DNA of 64,000 nt, taken from contig CBDUTJ010000001.1 in NCBI GenBank assembly GCA_965370415.1, positions 1 through 64,000 of the forward strand. Reading direction: 5' to 3'. This DNA is from JACNIV01 sp965370415. Its GTDB lineage: Bacteria; Cloacimonadota; Cloacimonadia; Cloacimonadales; TCS61. The notes beneath the pieces are model-generated. The model did no database searches, was not told where the DNA came from, and saw only the letters and a program-made list of their open reading frames with translations. Positions 51,781-60,612 of this stretch are shown here, in pieces. The stretch's first letter is position 1. The number at the start of each line of letters is the position of its first letter. Made by a program: the position numbers and the translations under genes.

Positions 51781-52971
51781 ATGAAAGTTCTATTGATAAA
51801 TCATTTTCCTCTGCAAGGCTCAGGAAGCGGTATTTATACAATGAACATTGCCCGGGAATTAGTTAAGGAAGGCCATGAAGTATTTGTTATAGATATTGAT
51901 AATCAATACGATACATCTAATTATCCCTTCCAGAGAAGAACTATAATTTGTGACAAGACCAAGAATACAGAACCGGATATGGAATTCAACTTTCCCTGCT
52001 TTACCACTCATCCCAGAAGCATTCTCACTTATTACGACCTTAGCAATGAAGAACTGGAAAAATACGTTGCTAAATTCATTGAAATAACCCAAGAAGTTGT
52101 GGCAGATTTCAAACCAGATGTTATTCATGCGCAGCATCTCTGGATTACTCCTTTTGCTGCTCTTCAAACAGGTGTTCCCTATGTTATCACTGTACATGGT
52201 ACCGACCTGATGGGCTTTAAAAAAGATAAACGTTATCACAAATATGCATTGGAAGGTGCTGAGAATGCAAGCAAGATAATTACCATTTCGCGGCAGGTTC
52301 ATAATGACACACTGGATCTTTATAAACTACCAGAAGAAAAATTGATTTTGAATCCAAATGGATTTGATGACGATATTTTTAAAGTAAAGAAAGTGGATAA
52401 AGTAGAACTTTTTAAGAAATTCGGATTGGATATTATTCCCGAAAAACTGATTAGTTTTGTAGGAAAATTCGCCGATTTCAAAGGTATCGACTTGCTGATA
52501 AAAGCTGCCCGGAAGATAAAAGATGAGTTACCCGGAGTTGTATTCGCTTTTGCCGGAGATGGACAATTAATGCCGGATATGAAAAAACTGAAAGCAGAAT
52601 TAAAACTGGATAATGTTCATTTCCTCGGTCATCAAAACCAGATCGATGTTGCTTCATTGTACAACGCTGCAGATGTATCGGTTGTTCCCTCCCGCATCGA
52701 ACCTTTCGGACTGGTTGCCATCGAGGCACTTGCTTGCGGAACTCCTGTTGTTGCCACTCGCGCCGGTGGTCTCCCCGACTTTGTGAATAATAAAGTAGGA
52801 CAGCTTGTGGAAATGGAAAATCATGAAGCACTGGCAGATGCAATTATAAAAGAAATAAGAAATAATACAAAACAGACCAAAGGTAAATATGCAGCTCAAT
52901 ATGCGTTAGATAATTATTCATGGAATAAAACACTACAGAGAGTGATAGAGATATATAAGAGAGCGATATAA
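51781..52971 (+). CDS. Glycosyltransferase family 4
   Basis: A 396-aa GT-B transferase. N-terminal NHFPLQGSGSGIYTMNIAREL and PDVIHAQHLW are the acceptor-side motifs, IISFVGKFADFKGIDLLIKA starts the donor half, and SRIEPFGLVAIEALACGTPV is the E-x7-E catalytic/donor block of retaining GT4 enzymes. VTHGTD-like TVHGTDLMGF is also typical. It is 9 nt after the cyclic-nucleotide fusion gene and is the third gene of the cluster. Expected role is transfer of a sugar from a nucleotide donor during lipid or surface polysaccharide synthesis. Confidence 0.9.
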   Translation: MKVLLINHFPLQGSGSGIYTMNIARELVKEGHEVFVIDIDNQYDTSNYPFQRRTIICDKTKNTEPDMEFNFPCFTTHPRSILTYYDLSNEELEKYVAKFIEITQEVVADFKPDVIHAQHLWITPFAALQTGVPYVITVHGTDLMGFKKDKRYHKYALEGAENASKIITISRQVHNDTLDLYKLPEEKLILNPNGFDDDIFKVKKVDKVELFKKFGLDIIPEKLISFVGKFADFKGIDLLIKAARKIKDELPGVVFAFAGDGQLMPDMKKLKAELKLDNVHFLGHQNQIDVASLYNAADVSVVPSRIEPFGLVAIEALACGTPVVATRAGGLPDFVNNKVGQLVEMENHEALADAIIKEIRNNTKQTKGKYAAQYALDNYSWNKTLQRVIEIYKRAI

Positions 52972-53007
52972 ATTTAAGGTGAAAGTAACATAAATTAGGA
53001 GGTTATT

Positions 53008-54642
53008 ATGAAGACTCTATTTTTTGTTTTTATCTTTTGTATTTTATTTACTTTTCTATCTTCCACAATTATTAATGTGCCAGGTGATCAACCTACAATA
53101 CAAACCGGAATTAATGCCGCAACCAACACTGACACTGTGCTTGTACAACCAGGAACTTACGTTGAGAATATCAATTACAATGGGAAGAATATTACTGTAG
53201 GTTCTTTATTTCTAACTACTCAAGATACAATATATATTTCTCAGACGATTATTGATGGGAACCAAGATGGAAGTGTAGTAACATTTGAAAGTGGAGAAGA
53301 TTCTACAACAGTATTAGCAGGATTTACAGTAATAAATGGAAATGGAACAGAGTATGGTAGTTACATGTATGGTGGCGGGATTTACTGTAATGTTAATTCC
53401 AGCCCAAGTTTGACAAATATTACCATAATAGATAATTCTGCTGATCGTGGTGGTGGGATTTACTGTAAGGAAAATTCCAGTCCGGATTTAGATAATGTAA
53501 CAATAACAGGTAATTCTGCTAATACCTATGGTGGTGGGATTTACTGTTATCAGAATTCCAACCCGAGTTTGGTTAATGTTGCAATAACAGGTAATTCTGC
53601 CCTTGATATCGCTGGTGGTGGGATTGCATGTGAAAATTCTTCCAATTTATGCTTAGAAAATGTTATCATATCAGGCAATTATGCTCATTTGGGTGGTGGT
53701 GGGATATACTGCAGTGCTTCTAATCCGTGTTTAAATAATGTTGCCATAACAGATAATTCTTCTGATTATGGAGGTGGAATTTGCTGCGCATATTCCAGTC
53801 CAATTTTGGAGAATGTTACAATTACAGATAATTTTTCCGTGGTTTGTGGAGGTATTAGCTGTGATATTTCCAGTCCTAGCTTAATAAATGTAACAATAAC
53901 TAATAATTCAGCAGAGATAGTAGGTGGAATTTATTGTTACTCGGATTCTAGTCCAAGTTTAGTAAATTGTATTCTCTGGAATGATTCACCACAAGAGATT
54001 TATTTTTATCCAGATTATGACCCTAATTCAATAACAATATCATATTCTGATATTGAGGGAGGAGAAGCTGGAATTGTAACAAACAATAATGGCACAGTTA
54101 ATTGGCTGGAAGGTAATATAAACGAAGACCCGTTATTTGTCGGAACAGGAGATGATCCATATTCTTTACTTGAAGATTCTCCCTGTATAGACGCTGGAAT
54201 ACCAGATACAACTGGTCTTTCCCTTCCCCCCTGGGATATAATTGGCAACCTGCGTATCTGGGATGGAGATGGAAATGGAAGTGCTATTATTGATATGGGA
54301 GCTTATGAATATGGTGCTCCACCTTATGTTGATGTAGATGACAATATAATTATTCAAACTCGTGAAGTCTTTTTACATCAAAACTACCCTAACCCTTTCA
54401 ATCCAACAACTACGATCTCGTTTGATGTAGCACAAACGTCCTCGTTTGTGACTCTCGACATTTTCAACATTAAGGGACAGAAAGTTAAAACACTTGTTCA
54501 TGAAGTCCTTTCAGCAGGAGAGTATTCAGTTGTATGGAATGGCAGAGATTCAAATGGAAATCGAGTAAGTTCGGGAATTTATTTATATCGGCTTCAAGCC
54601 TATTCTGAAGAACATGTCAGGAAGATGTTACTGCTAAAGTAA
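53008..54642 (+). CDS. Exported parallel beta-helix protein with sorting domain
   Basis: Signal peptide (1-19), then about ten right-handed beta-helix coils with repeats such as SPDLDNVTITGNSANTYGGGIYC (~40-330), a DNNGTVNWLEGNINEDPLF region ending in SPCIDAGIPDTTG, and the NYPNPFNPTTTISF sorting domain (~455-544), ending VRKMLLLK. The beta-helix opens with VLVQPGTYVENINYNGKNIT, almost identical to the LamG protein at 21302. Pmp-like beta-helix proteins are surface adhesins or polysaccharide-binding proteins. It follows the glycosyltransferases by 36 nt on the plus strand. Confidence 0.85.
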   Translation: MKTLFFVFIFCILFTFLSSTIINVPGDQPTIQTGINAATNTDTVLVQPGTYVENINYNGKNITVGSLFLTTQDTIYISQTIIDGNQDGSVVTFESGEDSTTVLAGFTVINGNGTEYGSYMYGGGIYCNVNSSPSLTNITIIDNSADRGGGIYCKENSSPDLDNVTITGNSANTYGGGIYCYQNSNPSLVNVAITGNSALDIAGGGIACENSSNLCLENVIISGNYAHLGGGGIYCSASNPCLNNVAITDNSSDYGGGICCAYSSPILENVTITDNFSVVCGGISCDISSPSLINVTITNNSAEIVGGIYCYSDSSPSLVNCILWNDSPQEIYFYPDYDPNSITISYSDIEGGEAGIVTNNNGTVNWLEGNINEDPLFVGTGDDPYSLLEDSPCIDAGIPDTTGLSLPPWDIIGNLRIWDGDGNGSAIIDMGAYEYGAPPYVDVDDNIIIQTREVFLHQNYPNPFNPTTTISFDVAQTSSFVTLDIFNIKGQKVKTLVHEVLSAGEYSVVWNGRDSNGNRVSSGIYLYRLQAYSEEHVRKMLLLK

Positions 54643-54647
54643 CTGAG

Positions 54648-54773
54648 ACTTGACACAAGTCGAAGATCTTGTGTTAAGTTACAATAATCTAAACTAATTT
54701 CCATTCCCACGGAAGTGGGAATCAATAAATAATAAAAATTTAACTTAAGTCAAGATCGGCAAAAACCGACTTA
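54648..54773. repeat. Cluster of palindromes after beta-helix gene
   Basis: ACTTGACACAAG/CTTGTGTTAAGT (54648-54679, one mismatch), ATTCCCAC ggaa GTGGGAAT (54703-54722, perfect) and TAAGTC...CGG/CCG-GACTTA (54746-54773). They probably end the beta-helix transcript and act as dispersed palindromic repeats. No gene lies here. Confidence 0.6.
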
Positions 54774-54820
54774 ACTCAAGTCGATATGGAAAGTCGCTCC
54801 GAATAGAACGTTCTTTTCAT

Positions 54821-54848
54821 TTGACATCAGCATCTTTCAAATTAACTT
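54821..54848 (+). promoter_or_regulatory. Possible ssrA promoter
   Basis: TTGACA (54821-54826), 16-nt spacer, TAACTT, ending 29 nt before the mature tmRNA 5' end. The -35 box is perfect but the -10 box matches poorly, so this is weak. Confidence 0.3.
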
Positions 54849-54877
54849 GTCTTGCGTAGTTCTTTAGAGCTTTATAT

Positions 54878-55230
54878 GGGGGTGTCCTGGTTTCGACAGG
54901 GATAAAGGGGATTGCTGATGCATGCCGAGGAGATCACCTTCTCGTTAATCACGGTGGTACTTAAACTTAAACGCAAACGATAACTTTGCATTAGCTGCCT
55001 AAACGCGGCTACGGTCCTGCTAAGCTTTGCTGTTAGGCTGGCAGGTAACCGTCATAATTAATAGCTATAGACGGCAGATGTCTGTAATGTCGTCTGAAAA
55101 TTTTCAGGCTGGCTCGATTGCGTGTTTTGACTGTTTTCCTGCATATGAGTGAGACCAAAAACAGCTAAGCATGTAGGTTTGGCTTTTGACTTATTTCTGG
55201 ACACGGGTTCGATTCCCGTCACCTCCACCA
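54878..55230 (+). ncRNA. ssrA: Transfer-messenger RNA (tmRNA)
   Basis: The 353-nt RNA starts GGGGGTG and ends CACCTCC-ACCA, giving a tRNA-like 7-bp acceptor stem (one G-U). Close to the 5' end is GTTTCGACAGG, typical of tmRNA, and the T arm is GGGTTCGATTCCCG. The mRNA part at 54973-55002 is GCA AAC GAT AAC TTT GCA TTA GCT GCC TAA, a tag reading ANDNFALAA, which marks proteins of stalled ribosomes for degradation. CCA is encoded. Confidence 0.96.
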
Positions 55231-55351
55231 TTCTTCGCTCACTCGCTATGCTCGTGAGCTTCGAATGGCAAGCCTGATAATAAAAAAAGTTCGATGAAAA
55301 CAAATTTACGAAGAATGGTGTCCTACGAAGCTTTAGCGAAGGAGGACTTGT

Positions 55352-55591
55352 TTGTTTTATACATACATTATTAAAAGCATTTCTCATCCCAATCAAAGAT
55401 ATATTGGTTATACATCAAATATAAAGCAGAGATTAATTGCTCACAATAATGGTAAATGTAAACATACTATCAAATTCATTCCATGAGAATTACATTTTTT
55501 TGCTGCATTTCCGGATAAATCTAAAGCTCTTCAATTCGAGAAATACCTCAAAACAGGATCGGGATGTGAATTCACACGTAGACATTTTTGA
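55352..55591 (+). pseudogene. GIY-YIG nuclease, broken by in-frame UGA
   Basis: From TTG 55352 (GAAGGAGG just upstream) the frame reads a URI-type GIY-YIG domain: YTYIIKSISHPNQRYIGYT, then AHNNGKCKHTIKFIP, TGA at 55484-55486, and ELHFFAAFPDKSKALQFEKY plus a FTRRHF end. Small GIY-YIG proteins have Trp at the UGA position (xxPWELV), so UGA is a TGG-to-TGA mutation, not a Cys-for-Sec change. A hairpin TCCTACGAAGCTTTAGCGAAGGAGGA precedes it. Probably a decayed mobile nuclease next to ssrA. Confidence 0.75.
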
Positions 55592-55733
55592 GCGTAACAA
55601 AAATTGATTATTCTTGACGAATACGAATTAGAGAGATTTAGGATTCTGAGAAAAATATCTTTGCAGTTTAAAGTGTTTAATAACAATTATTAGATTCAAA
55701 ATACTGCTTCTTTTATTCCTCCTAAAAATAATA

Positions 55734-55761
55734 TTGACTCTCAATCAATACAATTTATTCT
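55734..55761 (+). promoter_or_regulatory. Candidate promoter
   Basis: TTGACT (55734-55739), 16-nt spacer, TATTCT, about 27 nt before the ATG of the 106-aa ORF. The match is moderate. Confidence 0.35.
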
Positions 55762-55788
55762 TGACCACATTAAAAATTAGGAGGAATT

Positions 55789-56109
55789 ATGAAATACGAT
55801 CCATGGAAATTTACAAAACTATCAGAAAGTGATCTTGGGAAACAGTTATGGGAATTTCTAAATGAGCATGATAATGTAATCCGGATGCAAACAGCTTCTG
55901 ATTTAAGTAAGCCAGCAATTAAGGCTCTTACTAGACATTTACTGAAGAGATTTGGTGATCAGGTTCGTGAATTTAGAGTGAAGCAAATGATTGGTCATAT
56001 GATTCGGCAAATTATAGAGAATCATGGTTATCAGTTAGAGAAAAGGGATGTATTAGTCAATGACGGTTTGTTCAATAAAGCTACTCGATATAAGTTGAAG
56101 GATTCTTAA
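55789..56109 (+). CDS. Hypothetical protein, 106 aa, possibly truncated
   Basis: I do not recognise it. It is basic and helical (LTRHLLKRFGDQVREFRVKQ), a composition compatible with DNA binding, for example a winged-helix or antitoxin-like protein. The ATG has GGAGG upstream. It ends at TAA, but the same frame stays open for 83 further codons (56110-56358) reading NVHCIPLEDFKEKINLNYDI and onward, which suggests a longer ancestor cut by a nonsense change, or a separate unstarted piece. Confidence 0.55.
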   Translation: MKYDPWKFTKLSESDLGKQLWEFLNEHDNVIRMQTASDLSKPAIKALTRHLLKRFGDQVREFRVKQMIGHMIRQIIENHGYQLEKRDVLVNDGLFNKATRYKLKDS

Positions 56110-56284
56110 AATGTACATTGTATACCATTAGAAGATTTTAAAGAAAAAATTAATCTTAACTATGATATTTCTAAATGCTTTAACGATGATGACCCAATTG
56201 AAATTGAATTTTGCGATACATTTGATAACATTGATGTAATCAATTCAGATTCAAAGATTAATAAAAATAAGAATAGGAGAAATT

Positions 56285-57289
56285 ATGTTAAAGAAATTAG
56301 CAAAAATCTGCATTATTATATTTATCGGTATTTTACTTTTTGGTTGCAACAATACAAATAAACCAAATAAGGAAAAAATTGATTTGGGAAAAATTAACTC
56401 AAATACGAATAAGCCAAAAATGGAAAAAACTGACTTGGAAAAAACAAACTTAAAAGGGAAAGTTAGACAAATATTAGAAATTAGTTTCGAGGCAGTTGAA
56501 AAATTTGGCGAAGTTGTAAAAGTTGACCGAATAGCTTTTTCATTTTCAAACTCAATTAAAACATACAATAAAAATGGGAATTTAATCGAAGATTGTGCTT
56601 TCCTTACAGATGGTAGTATATCAATGAAAACGATTAACGAATATGACGTTAATAAGAATATTATTAAGAATTGTGTGTATAACTCAGATGGTAGCTTGTG
56701 GTATAAAAATACTTACAAATATGACGAGAAAGGGAATAAAACTGAAAAATGTGACTATGGATCAGATGGTAGTTTAAAGGGGAAACATACTTATAAATAT
56801 GACGAGAAAGGAAATCAAACTGAAGAATGTGACTATGGATCAGATGGTAGTTTAACATCAAAACTTACTTACGAATATGACGATAATGGGAATAATACTG
56901 AATATTATTGCCATAAATCAGATGGTCGTTTAAAATCAAAACTTACTTACGAATATGACGATAAAGGGAATAAAACTGGAAGGTGCACGTTTCATTCAGA
57001 TGGTAGTATAAAGGAAAAACATACTTACAAATATGACGATAATGGAAATCTGACTGAAAGGTGTACGTTTCAATCAGATGGTAGTTTATTAGATAAAGGC
57101 ACTTACAAATATGACGATAATGGAAATCTGACTGAAATATGTACATTTCAATCAGATGGTAGTTTATTGGAAAAATATATTTTCAAATATGTTTTATTTG
57201 ATAAAAAAGGAAATTGGATTAAAAGGATTTGTTATATAAACACTATTCCAGACAACATAGACGAAAGAGAGATTTCATATTATGAATAA
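56285..57289 (+). CDS. Repeat-rich lipoprotein
   Basis: Lipoprotein signal MLKKLAKICIIIFIGILLFGC with Cys21, a charged spacer, then eight 26-residue repeats of the type YKYDDNGNLTERCTFQSDG (about 92-299), with a short C-terminal tail. The repeats resemble YD/RHS-like or MORN-like sequences that form beta strands. Six well-conserved 78-bp units lie at 56714-57181 and the last two are nearly identical in DNA, so copy number may vary. Probably an outer-membrane-anchored surface protein; function unknown. Confidence 0.65.
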   Translation: MLKKLAKICIIIFIGILLFGCNNTNKPNKEKIDLGKINSNTNKPKMEKTDLEKTNLKGKVRQILEISFEAVEKFGEVVKVDRIAFSFSNSIKTYNKNGNLIEDCAFLTDGSISMKTINEYDVNKNIIKNCVYNSDGSLWYKNTYKYDEKGNKTEKCDYGSDGSLKGKHTYKYDEKGNQTEECDYGSDGSLTSKLTYEYDDNGNNTEYYCHKSDGRLKSKLTYEYDDKGNKTGRCTFHSDGSIKEKHTYKYDDNGNLTERCTFQSDGSLLDKGTYKYDDNGNLTEICTFQSDGSLLEKYIFKYVLFDKKGNWIKRICYINTIPDNIDEREISYYE

Positions 57290-57428
57290 GATAACTATAC
57301 CTAAAAAATATTGAAACAAAATTTTCAAATATAGTTAGGAAGGGATAACGTATTGAATTTAAAACCAACAAATATGAAACTAAATTAACTAAATATATTA
57401 CAATGTGAATTAAAAATAGAACAAAAAA

Positions 57429-57450
57429 AGCCCCACAAAATTGCAGGGCT
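57429..57450. terminator. Bidirectional terminator
   Basis: AGCCC-cacaaaattgca-GGGCT stem. On the minus strand it is followed by TTTTTTTG, just beyond the stop of the substrate-binding protein gene at 57472. It could also serve the convergent lipoprotein gene. Confidence 0.8.
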
Positions 57451-57471
57451 TATTGAAAATAATATTAAATA

Positions 57472-58479
57472 CTACATAATTGCTTCCCATTCTTCTTTAG
57501 AAGTTGGGGGTACAATTTCACCGGCAATGATCTTGGCTTCCAGAACCTTAACTTCGTCAAGGATCTCTTTAGGAACATGCTTGTAAGAAGTAGGAGCAAT
57601 ACCTACACCGCCTTCTTTAAGACCATAAATAACATTTGTACCACCAGGGAATTCACTGTTAACCAATGTCAGTGTCAGGTTGTAAATAGCATTATCAACA
57701 CGTTTCATGGCAGATGTAATTACATTATCAGGAGCTAAAGAGTTTTGATCTTTATCCACACCAATAGCAAATTTGCCTTGTTCTTTGGCAGCTTCTATTA
57801 CACCGTCGCCTACGCCACCGGCAGCATGATAAACAATATCTGCGCCATTTTTATACATCTGGTTAGCAATAGCTTTACCTTTAGCAGCATCTGTAAATGA
57901 ATCAGCATACTGTACGAAAACTTCACAATCGGGATTGGCATGTTTAACTCCTGCCAGGTAACCATAATGGAATTTATGGATCACAAAGAAATCCATTCCA
58001 CCAACGAAACCGACTTTGTTTACTTTGGTCATTTTACCGGCAATATAGCCAACCAGGAAGGAAGGTTCTTGCTCTTTGAACAGGATACCAACCAGGTTAG
58101 GTGTAGGTTCTGGAAAGAAACAATCGATACCTGCATATTTCTGCTCCGGATTTAGCTTGGCAAGTTCATCCAGGGTATCACCCATTTTGAACCCGATTCC
58201 CCAGATAAGGTCGTTGTCTGCATCCAGAAGAGTTTCCATATTCGGCTTGTAATCTGCATCCTGATTTGATTCCATATAGCTAACTTTTACACCGAGTTCT
58301 TTTTCGGCTAGTTGCAGTCCTTCCCAGGCAGACTGATTGAATGACTGATCATTCACACCGCCTATGTCTGTTACCATTGCAACTTTTACAGCAGAGCCCT
58401 TCTGAGCCTTGGCACAGCCAAAGAACATGAATGCTACAACTGTAATACACAATAAAATTACTAATTTCTTGTTTAGCAT
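57472..58479 (-). CDS. BMP-family ABC transporter substrate-binding lipoprotein
   Basis: Extracytoplasmic binding protein of 335 aa with lipobox AFMFFGC (Cys22). The BMP (PnrA/TmpC-type) family, which binds purine or other nucleosides, shows VAMVTDIGGVNDQSFNQSAW, DNDLIWGIGFKMGDTLDELA and IAGKMTKVNKVGFVGGMDFF and YKNGADIVYHAAGGVGDGVI, all seen here. It follows the second permease by 83 nt as the last gene of the ABC operon. A nucleoside substrate is inferred from family and operon. Confidence 0.88.
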   Translation of the reverse strand: MLNKKLVILLCITVVAFMFFGCAKAQKGSAVKVAMVTDIGGVNDQSFNQSAWEGLQLAEKELGVKVSYMESNQDADYKPNMETLLDADNDLIWGIGFKMGDTLDELAKLNPEQKYAGIDCFFPEPTPNLVGILFKEQEPSFLVGYIAGKMTKVNKVGFVGGMDFFVIHKFHYGYLAGVKHANPDCEVFVQYADSFTDAAKGKAIANQMYKNGADIVYHAAGGVGDGVIEAAKEQGKFAIGVDKDQNSLAPDNVITSAMKRVDNAIYNLTLTLVNSEFPGGTNVIYGLKEGGVGIAPTSYKHVPKEILDEVKVLEAKIIAGEIVPPTSKEEWEAIM

Positions 58480-58562
58480 TTGCTACCTCCTTTTTTTATC
58501 ATGGAAAACTATTTATCTTTTTTGTAATATTCTTTTTTACGTCAACACAAATCCATTTTAAG

Positions 58563-59501
58563 TTACTCTGATTTCTCTTTCTCGTAAGGAATTCCATCTG
58601 CTGCCGGTGCAACCATTTTTCCTACAAAGCTCACTAAAATCACCAATGTAAGAACATATGGTATCATACTGAGAAGTTGTGAAGAAACATTTAAATCAAA
58701 TTGCCCCAGGAAGACAGTTATTCCCTGCGCACTACCAAAAAGCAGGCAAGCCAGAAGTGCTCCCTGCGGTTTCCATTTTCCAAAGATCATGGCAGCAAGC
58801 GCTATGAAACCATGTCCCGAAATTAGAGTCGGTCGAAAATTTGATACTACAGCCAGGCTCATGGCAGCACCACCAAATCCGGAAAAAACACCCGATGTAA
58901 TCACAGCCAGATAGCGGATTTTAGAAACATTCACACCAAGCGTATCAGCAGCAGCAGGATGTTCTCCCACTGCACGGATGCGAAGACCGAGTTTTGTTTT
59001 ATATAATACAAACCAAACAATTAAAACTAATAAAAGAGCCATATAAACCGTGGCATAACGATTTCCAAGGAAATAATACATAAATGTATCTTTAGCGAAA
59101 ACAGTATGAAATAGCCTGGGCATTTTATTATTCAGATCTATGGACAGAGTCATGGTAGCACCGTCAAAGAAAACACGGCTCAGGAACAGGGCAATTCCCG
59201 GTCCCAGAAAGTTAATAGCAATACCGGATACTATCTGGTTTGCCCCAAAAGTAACACATGCCACAGCATGAAGAAGTCCAAAAAGTCCACCGGCAATACC
59301 GGCACCTATAAATGCGATCCACGGATTTCCAAGATAATATCCTATAGCAGCACCAACAAAAGCACCTATTACCATCATTCCTTCCAAACCAATATTCACA
59401 ACTCCCGAATTTTCGGAAACCACTCCACCCAGTGCAGTAAAAATAAGAGGTGTGGAATACATCAGAGTCGTTCCCAGGATCAATGCAATATTATCAAACA
59501 T
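58563..59501 (-). CDS. ABC transporter permease (nucleoside-type, second)
   Basis: A 312-aa polytopic permease of the BPD_transp_2 family with GALGG-like loops: SENSGVVNIGLEGMMVIGAF near 30-49 and AVGEHPAAADTLGVNVSKIR near 178-197, the EAA-like contact loop. It resembles YufQ/NupQ-type partners of BMP importers. Its start overlaps the stop of the first permease by 8 nt. Expected to form half of the membrane channel. Confidence 0.9.
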   Translation of the reverse strand: MFDNIALILGTTLMYSTPLIFTALGGVVSENSGVVNIGLEGMMVIGAFVGAAIGYYLGNPWIAFIGAGIAGGLFGLLHAVACVTFGANQIVSGIAINFLGPGIALFLSRVFFDGATMTLSIDLNNKMPRLFHTVFAKDTFMYYFLGNRYATVYMALLLVLIVWFVLYKTKLGLRIRAVGEHPAAADTLGVNVSKIRYLAVITSGVFSGFGGAAMSLAVVSNFRPTLISGHGFIALAAMIFGKWKPQGALLACLLFGSAQGITVFLGQFDLNVSSQLLSMIPYVLTLVILVSFVGKMVAPAADGIPYEKEKSE

Positions 59502-60612
59502 CTTTATCCTTTTTTCTAAATTTAAGAATTAACCTGATCAATTGCGGAATAGCTATAAAGAATACAATTATTCCGATCACAATATTAACAATTTCAGAAG
59601 GTGCTCCCATTGCAGGCTGCATCTTGGGTCCTCCATATTTAAGAGCACCAAAAAGAAGACCGGAGAACACACATCCTACCGGAGTGCTATTCCCAATTAA
59701 AGCCACTGCAATACCATCGAAACCATATCCCTCCATAGCTGCCAGCAGGGCTATGTTATGCGAAACACCCATTACATGAACAGCTCCTGCCAACCCTGCC
59801 AAGCCACCTGAAATCGCCATGGAGATGATCATATTCTTCTTTACATTTATACCGCCATATTCGGCTGCATACATATTAAACCCAACCGCTCGTAGGCGGT
59901 AGCCAAGGGTAGTCTTCTTTAGAATGAACCAAATTAAAATTGCTATAACGATAGCAATAATAAAACCAAAGTTGACAGGTGTTTTTAGCAGATCACGCCA
60001 GAAAGGATGCTCAATCAACCAACTTATACCCTCTTCAGATCGTTTCCACTGATTAAGCAAAGTAATACTGGCTGTGGGTTGAATGCTGTAGGAAACTTCA
60101 CCCCCGGGTTTCTGGAAACCGGGTGTATAGATCAAGAAGTTCTGAAGGTATAATGCTACCCAGTTCAACATAATTGTAGAGATCACTTCATGAACACCAA
60201 ATCGGGCTTTTAAAAACCCGGATAACCCGCCATAAAGTCCGGCAGCAAGCGCAGCACAAAGTATGATAAAAGGAATGTGAATAATCATGGGTAGATGAAC
60301 GAAATATCCTACTGCCACTGCAGTAGTAGCACCTACGATGAATTGACCTTCTGCACCAATATTAAAAAGACCGGTTCGAAAAGCAAAAGCTACAGAAAGT
60401 CCTGTCAATATAAGAGGTGTAGATCTGATAATTACATAAGAGAGATATTTCGGTTTTCCAAATATACCTCTCAGCATCACACCATAGGCTTCAAAAGGAT
60501 TGAATCCGGCAACCAACAAAATGATAGCTCCGATGACCAAACCCAGAAAAATAGAAATTAATGTAAATATAAACACATTATTTGAAAACAGTTTCAGAAA
60601 TTTCTTTATCAC
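59494..60612 (-). CDS. ABC transporter permease (nucleoside-type, first)
   Basis: A 372-aa permease, YufP/NupP-like, with an extra N-terminal helix. GAEGQFIVGATTAVAVGYFV near 94-113 and LRAVGFNMYAAEYGGINVKK near 233-252 are the BPD_transp_2 signatures. It overlaps the ATPase stop by 4 nt upstream and the second permease downstream, so the operon is tightly coupled. The topology is mainly hydrophobic with about 8-10 segments. Confidence 0.9.
   Translation of the reverse strand: MIKKFLKLFSNNVFIFTLISIFLGLVIGAIILLVAGFNPFEAYGVMLRGIFGKPKYLSYVIIRSTPLILTGLSVAFAFRTGLFNIGAEGQFIVGATTAVAVGYFVHLPMIIHIPFIILCAALAAGLYGGLSGFLKARFGVHEVISTIMLNWVALYLQNFLIYTPGFQKPGGEVSYSIQPTASITLLNQWKRSEEGISWLIEHPFWRDLLKTPVNFGFIIAIVIAILIWFILKKTTLGYRLRAVGFNMYAAEYGGINVKKNMIISMAISGGLAGLAGAVHVMGVSHNIALLAAMEGYGFDGIAVALIGNSTPVGCVFSGLLFGALKYGGPKMQPAMGAPSEIVNIVIGIIVFFIAIPQLIRLILKFRKKDKDV

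Noticed and set aside
55058..55396. 112-aa minus-strand ORF over tmRNA
   Set aside because: It overlaps a confidently identified tmRNA and the adjacent repeat; its codons reflect the RNA gene.
55484..55486. UGA in the GIY-YIG frame as a third selenocysteine
   Set aside because: The family has Trp at this place, not Cys, and no hairpin with a loop G at the right distance was seen. A TGG-to-TGA mutation is simpler.
56714..57181. Possible CRISPR-like array
   Set aside because: The 78-bp units are coding, run without spacers and translate into a clean protein repeat.
54878..57300. A complete integrative island inserted at ssrA
   Set aside because: No integrase and no repeated copy of the ssrA 3' end were seen, so only a small accessory patch can be supported.
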